A stretch of DNA of 64,000 nucleotides from Myrica gale (taxonomy: Eukaryota > Streptophyta > Magnoliopsida > Fagales > Myricaceae). Below the pieces are notes generated by a model. That model searched no databases. It saw only the letters and a list, made by a program, of their open reading frames with translations, and had not been told where the DNA came from. Numbering within the stretch: position 1 is the stretch's first letter; each line of letters opens with the position of its first letter. Where the stretch lies: positions 11,048,501 to 11,112,500 of the forward strand of contig OZ005606.1 in assembly GCA_963930655.1 (NCBI GenBank), in the 5' to 3' direction. Shown here in pieces: positions 48,201 through 60,200 of this stretch. The position numbers and the translations under genes were made by a program.

Positions 48201-51200
48201 AACTGCCTATGTGGATGTCACATTTTGGCAATTAAAATTTGAAGTCCTTAAGTGGAACCTTTATAGAAACAGATTTTCCTGCCAATTACATTGAATACCT
48301 CTTCACACGTTTCTTTATCTGGAAAGGCAGGAAAGATGCATCTAAAGAGCTCTGAACTCATCTCCAAATGAACTGAGTCCACTAGATCCATCAACCACAT
48401 AGTCTTGCAGGAACATTGTCACATGAAACTTATTAGATCTGTCATTGTGTAACTCATCACAACATACTGGATATGTCCTCTAGAGCCTCTATGCTGTTTA
48501 TACCATGTCATCACATATCTCCAGTTTCAGGACTCAAGGTATTTTCACATTTTTTAGCTGCCAGCTTATACCTTATTGCTTTAGGTATTTGATCGAAAGA
48601 CAAAGAGGGTTGTGGAAGAGTTAATTGATGGAAAGATTGTTTTGTCAATGAGAGCTATCTACCAATCAAAAGTTGGGCTTGGCCTAATTAATTCAGGTAT
48701 TTTGTGAATGTTGAAAATGTCATAACTAAAGGCCTGCCTCCTGACCTCAATGAGCTTATCTCGACTTTATCGATTTGTGGTCTTGCAAAAATTTCTGCTG
48801 TTTCTAACTTCGATGCGCCATTTGGTTGCAGGGGTGAAGGAGCTTTTAAAGAGTATCTCTGAAAAGCAGGGGAAGCAAATGAATTCAGCTGAGTCTGCTA
48901 AAGATATACCGAAGTTCGTTGAATTTTTTAAGGCATGATAACCTTTATCAGTGAATGAATCCTTACGATTTATTATTTCAATTTCTTTTTTGAAGTCCTC
49001 AAATTGTAGTTATTTGGTTTTGACTGAAACTAAGTTAAAAATGATGTAGATTCACTTGGTTCAGTAACAGCAGAATTTTATGTAAGGCTGTGTTTGTTGA
49101 GGCTCCTCTATGGGTGCTTGTCATTTTTAACAAGCAGAAGTTTGTGGAGGATTGTGGGCACATGTGCTGAGCATTCTCAACTATGATTGGGTTATGCCTA
49201 GGAAGGTGGTGGATGTTTTGTATTGTTGGAGGAGGAAGTTTGAGAATCTTATCGCCTCAGCCATTTGGAAGATGATCCCGGCTTGCATATGGTGGAGTTT
49301 GTGGAGGGAAAGGAATGAGAGATGTTTTGAGGACAAGGTCTTGTCTTTGGATAGCTTGGGGGGTTCTTTGTTGCATTCTCTTTTTATATGGGCTAATTCG
49401 ATTTTAGGTTGTCCTTTTGAGGGTTTTCCGGATTTTCTAAGTTTCTTATTGTTTCCTCTTGTACTGTCAACTCTCTTTTTCTTTAATAAAGTTTTAACTT
49501 ATAAAAAAAGAAGAAGCAGAAGTTGACTCTGTTCAGTAACCTGTGGCTGCTTCTGCTTTTTGCAGTTCTTATTAAATGACTTGGACTTTTTAGGCGGCTT
49601 GTAAGAATCAGTTGGAAACAGCTTTAGCTTCTCAATAATGCTGCGGCTATTGAAAAGCTCAATTGGGTCACAAAATTAAGATCGAAGATATCAGTGTATA
49701 ACTTAGGAACTGAAAACGTCCTCAACCCCTTTTTACAAGAATACCCCTAATCCTTTTTTTTCTTTGAATTATACCTCTAATGTAATTAAAAAGAGGTTGT
49801 GTTTTCGCATGTAACGTATGTTTGCTACATGTCCATGACAGGTAACCATTGCATTTTCGGATGTAAGAAATTTCTTTTGATATTTTGAAACTTGTTCACT
49901 GTGTATATTTTATGCGTGTGAGATTTCTGAAAGAGAATTTCCTATGTATGAAGTAGGCCTTGAATACTCATTTTGGAAGTCTTTCTGGCACTTAAATTAT
50001 GTCTTCTTAATCATGTATCCTTTGCATAAATTTTCGAAGATCTCCAAATTTCTCTGTGCATATATGAAGCTCTAGATAACTTTTAGTTGCTCGTGGCATC
50101 CTTAGGGAATCCCTTTTAAAACTTGATTGGAATACCAATGGTTAATAGAGTACTTAGGTTTTATTCCCTTTCTTGATAACATGGTTTAGTTAGGAGATCC
50201 TAAAAACCATGACTCTTTCCCGAGTAAGATCTAATTTTTCAATTGCATGCTTCTATTTTGTCCATATGTCTTTTACGCTGCTGACATTTTTTTAAAAATT
50301 TCCATATTGATTTTTATTTGTGACTTCGTGATTGTTCTGCTGCATTCTATTGAGTTTATATATTGTGGAAACATGATGGATGTACTGCTGTTTATGTTAT
50401 ACATGGTATTGCTGCGATCTGTTCATATGCTGAGATCACATGCATTGAGCTACACCTTCCGAAACATGATACAATTTAACTATTGTGGTGTAGGATCAAA
50501 TCAATTTGGCTGATGTCAAGTACCCTTTGGCGCATTTTAAGGTAGGTTAGGACTTAGAAAAGATGGAAATTCATTTTATTTCTGCATACAAATAAATCCT
50601 CCGCTTCTTTCTTCAACAACAATTGCATTATTTAAACCTTATTTGCATACCTGATCTTTTTGCTGATTTATCATATTTACAAATACTTTATAATTATTGT
50701 CTTGTCAATTTTCTGCTGATAAACATTAAGGTACCTGTATTGGAAGCAAAATTTCGAAACAAATGCTGAATAACAGCTAAGTATACATACTGAATTTTCT
50801 ATGGCGGCGTAAAGCTGCTAAATGGAACTTTTTTTCCCAGATCACTTTGTGGTGCCTGCTGTAATATTAAGCTTCTGTTTTAAGGCTTTTAACATTTGAG
50901 TCTTGGATATTGTAAAGTTGGTGACAACAGTACATAATTCCTTTTGTGCTTCCTTTCTTTGTTCTCATGATTTATTTTCTCCAGTGATATTTTGTGGAAC
51001 ATAGTCTACATAATTCTTTTCCTAAAATTTTGAAGATTGTTTTTCTATTTTGGGTAGACGAAGCTTTTTTTTTCACCTTACCACCAAGTTGCCGACCATG
51101 GGGGGATCCAGCAAGTTAGCCCAACTGTTCTTGTTATTTATATTAATGACGTCTGCACCCCAACCCTGAATTCTGCTCTTAGGTGAGATCTACATTGTTA

Positions 51201-54200
51201 GAGTACTAATTAGGTGGTAATAATTATGCCTTTCTACTAGTTTAAGTTTTTGGAGCAATTGGGGATCTGACATTGTGGCATAATGGTGATTCTGAGGTTG
51301 AATCCGGACTCCACTTTTTATGCTCCATTTCAGTTGAATATTCTTCTGTCAGGTGTGTTTAAGGGGGGAGTTTGGCCCACACATGAGAGAGAGAAGGGGG
51401 GGGGGTAATAGAACTAATTAAATTGAGATATTGCCATTAACTTAAACTTTTGGGCAAATCATTGATTTAGCATACATTGAACTTTTCAGACCTTCGTCTT
51501 GTTATCTGCAACTAAATTCAATTAGATTTGGCAAAATACTGCTTGCCAGTTTCCATGCCACTTAAGCCATGATTGGTTCAGCATCATCCCAGTTGCTTGA
51601 TGCAGCCTTAGCTGCCATTGAAGAGAATAAGCAAGCGCCTTCCTATTTAACTGTTGAATTGTGCTGTCATAGTGTCAGAGATACTTCTGTTAGTAGTTCT
51701 GGAATTTCAGTCTGTTGACTAACATAAACTTTTGAACCTGGCATGTAGACCTTTAATGAATTTTTCATAAGAGAGTTAAGGCCTGGTGCAAGACCAATTG
51801 CCTATGCGGAACGTGATGATGTTGCGGTATGTGCTGCTGATAGCCGCTTAATGGCATTTAAATCTGTCGACGATAGTCTAAGATTTTGGATTAAGGTACT
51901 TACTACCACTTCTTCTTCTTCTTCTTTTGAGTAGGTACTTTCTACCACTTGCTATTGAAGTTTTGTCATCTAGAATATTTCTAAAGATTATTTACTGCTT
52001 CTTGATCATCATGCTTGGAAACAGATGAAATTCATGTTAGAAGGATCACAATTTGGAGTCTTGATTTCAGGGTCGAAAGTTTTCAATTCAAGGCCTGTTG
52101 GGAAAAGACGTATGTACCAGTGCTTTTATCGATGGAGCCTTGGTGATATTTCGTTTGGCACCACAGGTGTTTGTCAAAATCTTGATATTTGCACCGTGAA
52201 TGTTTCTTACTTAATCGAATATCAAATTGCAAACTTCAACATCTATGTATTGTTTCAGGATTATCACCGGTTCCATTTTCCAGTGTCTGGAACCATTGAG
52301 AAATTTATAAACATACCTGGATGCTTATATACGGTATATGGACAAATCAATCCTGTAAAATCGTTTTTTAATATCTACTTTTTCTTGTTTGTCTTAAGAT
52401 TTTCTTACTTACATATGTTGCTTTTTCTCTAGGTCAACCCCATTGCTGTGAATAGCAAGTATTGTAATGTGTTCACTGAGAATAAGCGAGTGGTATCAAT
52501 TATTTCAACTGCAAAGTTTGGAAAGGTTTGTCAGTGCAATCCTTTGTCTGTGAAATTATTGTATATTCTGTCATTATGTGATGATAAATCCAACTAAGTC
52601 ATTGGGTATACCCTCTGGTTCATGTTCTATTTGGTTCAAGTTATATTACATGGTACTGTTTCCTATCACATCGCATTCTTAGGGATCAGTATCCGTGGCC
52701 TTTTTTGTGCTCAAGTTGATTTCACACCCAACCATTTAAGCACCTTTGTAATGTTCTTAATAGTTGGTCACATTCTTGTTGCAACTGTGTATTCATAGGC
52801 CTTTTCCCCTGCTGTGTTCATTTATTTATTTTTACTTTTTATAGTGCATGCCTTGTTTTGAGAGTGAAGTTGTCACTTCGACTTTCCTGATAATCAGAAC
52901 CAGGTTTTCATTTTTCCTCTGTGGGTCCCCTGTGTTAACTCTGCTATCTCTTTTCCTATCACAATTCATTACTTCGTTTGATTTACTGGTGAGGATATGA
53001 TGTTCTGGGTGCCATATAAAAGTCATGACTTTGAGATATAAGTAAATGTAAGGGGTTAAGGAGAGTCAGATTGTCAGATTCTTCTTTCACTTGAAGGAGA
53101 ATTTGCAGACTGAGGTTGTTCCCAGGGCAGCTTTGAATTTGCTTCAATCAATGCAGCCATGGGTAAAATACTAACAGTGTATGGCGTGAGAAAGTGGAAT
53201 AAAGTATTGTGGATTTGAATTGTATGTCTAAGAGCAGGGCAGAAATAGTAGGTCATCAGTCATCTTCTCCTTGGGTGGTGATAGAGAACAGTGGTGCCTT
53301 GGCTTTTCTTTCTTCAAAATCATGTTCTTATGCCTCATAACTGTGGCTTGGCTAGGTGAGATGCTGAGCAAGCAGAGATGTGGAGCCCAGTCGGTGAGTG
53401 AATTTTGCTGTGTGGTGTGCCCAGGTTGACGTGGGCCTCTCTACTAAATCCAGTCGAGGTGTGGGTACTGATGGGCTGGTGTTTGGGGTAAGCAGAAGCC
53501 CAAATCCAATCGAAATTGGAAGCCCGAAACCCATCGACGGACTATCGGGTCGACCCAGTCCCGGCGACGATGAGGATGTCGTTGAGCACGTCGTCGAAGG
53601 CTCGTTGTCGGAGCTGCGGCCAACCACGACGACAGATGCCGAGCTGTTTCTGTCGCCGACTAAGGGTTCTGTGGTGTCAAGACTATCGGGGAAAGCTGTT
53701 GAATCTAGCGATGCCTTGGTGCTGGATCTGGACGTGTCGTAGCTGGAGGATAGCTGGCAGCTCGTCGGAGCTCAGGTATCTTCGGAGCCCAAACTCTGGG
53801 CGTCGCCGGAGCAATCTGGAGGCTCGAAAAATCGGGAAGTTGCTGGTTTCTCCTGTGGGGGGGGGGCAGATTTGTGTAGTTTGGGGCAGGGTGGGTTTGT
53901 CGGAGATGTTGGGTTAGCTGTTTCTGTGCAGTGTGGGGCCCAGGTTGCTTGTAGTGATGATTGTTTTGATGAAGGGGTGATGGTGGAACATGGAGGCAGT
54001 CAGTTGGGCATGGTTAATGGATCTGGCAGTTGTAGCAAAGAAGGGGAGGTCTTAAGGGTGGGTAGTGGTAGTGGGGGATCTATTTGGGATCCGTTGCAGA
54101 TTCGTTACCCGCTGTTTGAGAGGGGCGTTCCCTCAAACTGGGTGCTGCAAATGGTGGCCTTGGAGAGAGATAGGGGTTCTGTGGGTATCACACCTACTAC

Positions 54201-57200
54201 TTGAAGGGGTTAAATTCCAGTGTTAATTATGATGGAGGGGAGGTTTTGGTTCGGCGTAATAGGCATGGAGGGAGGGCTCTTCTCAGTTGTCAATGAATCC
54301 CAGATTTCTCAGTTAGAATGTGAGGGGGCTGAATGATAGGGTGAAGTGTCGCAAGGTTGGTAATCTCGTTAGGGGTTGGAAACCAGTCGTCGTTTGTCTT
54401 CAGGAGACTAAACTGGAGTCGATTTCTCGGGCTGTGGTGCGAAGTCTGTGGGGTGGCCCACATGTGAGATGGTGTAGTTTGCCTGCGGAGGGGGCAGCGG
54501 AGGGGATTTTGATTTTGTGGGATTCTCGGGTGTTAGAGATGGAGGAGGTGTGCGTGGGTTGTTGTTCTCTATCAGTGGTTTTCCATAATATTGATGGTGG
54601 AGCTTGATGGGTGTTCTTTGGTGTGTATGGCCCTAATGATGACAGAAGGAGGAGACTTTTATGGGATGAGTTGGCGGGTGTTATCTCATGGTGGGATGTT
54701 CCGTGGTGCATTGGGGGAGACTTTAATATTACTCGGTTCCCTAGTGAGAGATCGGGGTTGGGTGGGGGAGGGAGAGGTATGGCTGACTTTTCTGATTTTA
54801 TTTTTGAGTTTGGGTTGTTGGATCTTCAGTTGGCTGGTGGCTTGTTCACATGGTCCAGGAACAGATCCTCTCAATCATGGTCGCGTATTGATCGTTCCTT
54901 CTAAGTTCTGATTGAGAGTCTTCGTATTCGAATATTATTCAGAGAAGGTTACCTCGAATATATTCCGACCATTTCCCTATCTTGTTGGAGGACGGTTGTT
55001 GTGGGGGTGGGAAGAAACCTTTTCGTTTTGAAAATATGTGGCTTAAGGCGGATGGGTTCCTGGAGAGAGTAAGGGGGTGGTGGAGTAGTTATGAGGCTTT
55101 TGGTTCCCCTAGCTTTGTGCTTAAGGCGCTGAAACATGATCTTATTGTTTGGAACAAGAATGTTTTTGGTAATATTGGGATGCGTAAAGCCTTGTTGAGG
55201 GAGTTAGGGTCGTTGGATGAGGGTGGTAATCTTGATGACGAGGGTTTGGAGAGAAAAATGTCGGTAGTTCAGGAGCTGGATCACCTTATTGATTTAAAGG
55301 AGGTGAGCTGGAGACAAAAATCTCGAGCTTTGTGGTTGAAGGAAGGGGATCGATGTACGAAGTTCTTTCACAGAGTTGCCAATTCTAATAGGAGGTTTAA
55401 TTCTATTAATCGGTTGGAGGTGGATGAAAATATGGTGGAGGATCCTGGGGACATCTCTGCGCATATTGTGCAGTTTTACACCTCTTTATATGCTGAACCT
55501 TTTCAGTGGAGACCGTCTCTGGATGGGTTAGAGTTTGACTCCATTTCTGAGGATGAGGCCAGTGGGTTGGAACGTCCTTTTCATTAGGAGAAGGTGACGA
55601 GGGTGGTTCATGATCTTAATGGTGATAAAGCTCCGGGCCCAGATGGATTTACCTTAGCCTTTTATCAGTCGTGCTGGGATGTAATTAAAGGGGATGTGCT
55701 TTTGATGTTTAATGAATTTGCTCGTTGTGGTAAATTCGTTCGTAGTTTGAACTCCTAATTTCTTGTTCTCATCCCAAAGAAGCCGGGTGTAGTTGAGTTG
55801 AAAGATTTCCGTCCAATTAGTTTAGTGGGAGGTATCTATAAGATTCTTGCAAAGGTGTTGGCTAACATGTTGAAGGCTGTGTTAGATAAAATTATATCTC
55901 CCTCTCAGAATGCATTTGTTCGAGGTAGGAAGATTTTGGATCCGGTATTGATTGCTAACGAGTGCATTGATTCCCGTTTGAGATTAGCAGAGCTGGGTAT
56001 GTTATGCAAGTTGGACATTCACAAAGCTTATGACCATGTCAGTTGGGATTTTTTGATGTATATGCTTAGGAGATGTGGATTTGGAGAGAAGTGGTGTAGA
56101 TGGATTTACTTCTGTATCTCGACGGTTAATTTCTCCGTCTTATTGAATGGTTCTCCTGAGGGTTTTTTCAGTAGCTCTTGTGGGTTGCGTCAGGGAGATC
56201 CTCCCTCTCCTCTTCTTTTTGTCATTGTCATGGAAGGCTTGTCTCGTATGGTGTCTAAGTTGGCTTCCATTGACATAATCAAGGGCTTCAAGGTCTCCGA
56301 TATTGGTAGGGAGGGATTATGTGTTTCCCATTTGTTGTTTGCGGATGATACTCTACTTTTGTGTGGTGCAGAGGAGTCTCAGTTTCGTAGTATTCGTTGT
56401 TTGCTTCTATGTTTTGAGGCCGTATCTGGTTTGCAGGTTAATTTGACTAAGTCCGAGGTGATACCTGTTGGAGATGTTCCTAATGTGATGGAGTTGGCTT
56501 CTATTATGGGATGTAGGGTGTCTGCTTTGCCTATGACATATTTGGGGCTTCCTTTGGGGGCTCGGTTTAAAAGTGTTAATATTTGGGATGAGATTTTGGA
56601 AAGGATGGAGAGGCGGTTGGCGGGGTGGAAGCGTATGTACTTATCAAAAGGGGGCCGCATCACTTTGATTAAGTCTACGCTTTCGAGTTTACCTACGTAT
56701 TTCCTATCTCTTTTCCCTCTTCCGGGTAAGGTTGCTTCTCGGATGGAAAAGTTGCAAAGAGATTTCTTGTGGGGTAGTGCTGGGGATATTCCTAAATACC
56801 ACCTTATTAATTGGCAAACGATTTGTTCTCCTCTGCAGTGTGGGGGTTTGGGAATTAGGAGACTTTCGGTGTTCAATAAAGCCTTATTTAGTAAGTGGTT
56901 ATGGAGGTTTGCGTCTGAGACGGAGCGTATGTGACGGATTCTTATAGCGGAGAAGTATGGTACTAGGGTGGGGGAATGAAGCACTTTACCTCATCGTGGC
57001 TCCTATGAGGTCAGCCTTTGGAAGCACATCAGTAAGGGATGAGGATCTTTCAGGGAGCATACTAGGGTTATGGTGGGAGATGGCCATAAGATGAGTTTTT
57101 GGCATGATGTGTGGTGTGGTGAGAGACCACTGAGTTGCTCTTTTCCTACAGTCTTCTCTCTTGCTAGAAATCGTGATGGGGTGGTGGCAGAGTTTATGGA

Positions 57201-60200
57201 GGGCGCTCTAACTTCGGTTGTATGGAATGTCCGGTTTCTAAGAAGTGCGAATGATTGGGAATTGGAGGAGTTTTCGTGTTTCTTCTCCGCTCTATATGGG
57301 ATGGTGTTGTGCAGAGGTGAGGTGGATAAGTTGTTGTGGGAGGGCACTAAAGATAGTAATTTCTCCGTTAAATCTTTTTATGTTATCCTTGATGGTGGAA
57401 GTTCAAGGACTTATCCTTGGCGAGGGATTTGGAGAAATAAAGTCCCCTAAAGAGTATCGTTCTTTGTTTGGGAGGCTACGCATGGTAGGATTTTGACTAC
57501 GGATAATCTGAGGCGGCGCGGTATCTATTTGGTGGATTGATGTTATTTGTGCAAGGGGGACGAAGAATCTGTTAACCATTTGTTATTGCATTGCCCGGTG
57601 GCGAGTGGTTTGTGGACGCATGTCTTTAGTATGCTGAATTTTCCTTGGGTTATGCTGACGACGGTTGAGGATGTTTTGTTTTGTTGGAGGAAGTTTAAGA
57701 ATGTTCTAGCTAAGGCTATTTGGATGATGATCCCTTCATGCATTTGGTGGACTCTTTGGCAGGAACGTAATAGGAGATGTTTTGAGGAGTCGGCTGTGTC
57801 TTTGGAAATCTTGCAGGGTGGTGTATTGGTTACCCTTTTTAATTGGGTTCATGCTATGTTAGCAGGCCCTTTTTTAGATTTTCAGGATTTTGTTAGTTTC
57901 TTTGTTTGTATGCTTTGATTTCTGTCAGTACAATCTTTGTACTGCTCTTTCTCCTTTCTTTTCTCTTAATAAAATTTTCTTACTTATCAAAAAAAAAAAA
58001 AAACTGTGGCTGATCTGTGATTCTCTAGAATGGGAGATTCAAAAGGTAATGGATGATAGGGAAGGAACCGTGTCTTTTGTTGTATTTATGGATGGAGAGC
58101 ACGTGAAGGTTCAATGCCTGTACATAAAAATAAACAGGAGATCGTAATATAGCGAACAAGCCTTACCCAACTTGAAGTCCGAACTTAAAACAGCCCAATC
58201 CTGCCCTCTGTGCGGGCCAAAAGCAGCACGGAGCGACAACTTTAGGAACTAACTTTAATTTCAAACACCAGCACCACGTGGCGCAAAATGGCAGCACTTT
58301 TAGAAATTTGAAACTCAAGACTGCTGTACTAGTGGCATTGCGAGCTGAAATACGGTTTAAGAAAGCCAAAGGCAGGATCAGCTTGTGCCCTTTTGTTTTT
58401 CCGATACTTGTGAGAAATACGTAACTGTCACTTTTTGATATGCATAAACAGTTTATTCTCTGCAACACATGACGATTCTTTAATCACATTTTGGCTAGGT
58501 GGCATTTGTTGCGATAGGAGCAACCATGGTTGGCAGCATTGCCTTTTCAAAGAAGGAGGGCGATCATGTCAAGAAGGGAGATGAGGTTCTTGATTTGCAT
58601 AACTTGATGCCCATATATATTATTGTTCCATTGAAGTACGGTATCTTGGGTTTCTGATTCTCCTTTCATTCTGTTGGACAGTTTGGATACTTCTCATTCG
58701 GTGGCAGCACAGTTATTTGCGTTTTTGAGAAGGTTGGTAAAACATGCACGCTTCAAATGTACAGTATAGAATAGGTGGATGTTTTTCTATTTCATTTTAG
58801 GGAAATTTACAAATAACTCACCAAGTTTTAGCTCATTTTTAAAAAACTCACTGAGTTTTAAAAATTTTCAAAACGCTAATTGAGTTTGTCATTTTAGTAT
58901 CAAAACTCACTGGACTCAACGCCGTTAGACCTGTTTAACAGAAAATTCATCTCGTCCAATCACAATGTGACATGTGTCATTAAATAAATTAAAAATTAAA
59001 AACATTTTAAAAAAATAAAAATTTAATAAAAAAACGTAATTTTTTTTTTAAAAAGAGGGGGGGGGATCGCGGACCCCCGATCCTCACGGTGGATCCCTCA
59101 ACCTCTGGCCGCCCAGAACTGGGCGGCTAGAGGGAGGGGGATCCACCTGGGCGGTGGACTGGAGGACCTCCTCCACCCTCCACCGTGGACCCCCTCCACC
59201 TGTCGGCATCTGGGTGCCCAAAACTGGGCTGCCAGAGGGAGGGGGGATCCACCCTGGGCGGTGGTCTGGGGGACCTCCCCAGAGTCGGGGTGGAGGAGGG
59301 ATTCCTCCACCCTGGGTTGCGGGATGGGGGGAGGTCCCCCACCCAGACCACCGCCCGGGTGGAGGAACCCTCCCTCTGGCCACCTAGAGGTGGAGGGGAG
59401 ATCATCCTCCCCTAGCGGCCAGAGCCCCTCCACCGTGAAAGGATCAGAGGTCCTTCCTTTTTTTAAAAAAATTAAATTATTATTTTTAGATTTATTTTTT
59501 TATTTATTTAATGACACTTGTCACATTGTGATTGGACGATATGTATTTTCCGTTAAACAAGTCTAACGACATTGGATCCAGTGAGTTTTGATAGCAAAAT
59601 GATAAACCCAGTGAGCGTTTTGAATTTTTTTAAAACCCAGTGAGTTTTTTAAAAAGACGCTAAAACTTAGTGAGTTATTTGTAAATTTCCCTTCATTTTT
59701 TTTAAAGAACCAATACTCACTTTCCCTAGACACAAGGGATGGACATCGAATTTTTCCTTTGTTATAGCTCCACTCGTTTTCTATCCTTTGTAGACAAAGA
59801 GGTGAAGAAAAATGCATGCTGAAGTATTAGTTGTTCCTATACATAAACTGCATATATATCTTCTGCCAATTTGTCTGCATTTCTCTTACACCCAGAAAAA
59901 AAAATCCCCTTTTTGGGAAATACAAAGTAATTGCATTTAGGGATTTTTTTTTCTGTTTTCCAGTGGTTAGTGCAGGTGGAAAATGCTGGTCTGCGTAAAA
60001 GAACGGCTGGGAACAGTGATAATCTTTCCAGGGCGGAAAACTATTTCCACTAGTTGCATTTATTAACCTCCATCCTAGTTCAAATGTGTCGGAAAACCTT
60101 GTTTTTGCAGGTTGTTCCCATCCTAGACATATACACAGGGTGACTCTTGATTTGTCCTAAACTGGCTAAGACTACATTTTGCACTACTATGCTTGCCCAA

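Noticed and set aside
59084-59433. Pro/Gly-rich frames of 75-111 codons
   Set aside because: Located in the palindromic core of the 58800-59691 element; low complexity and mirrored on both strands.
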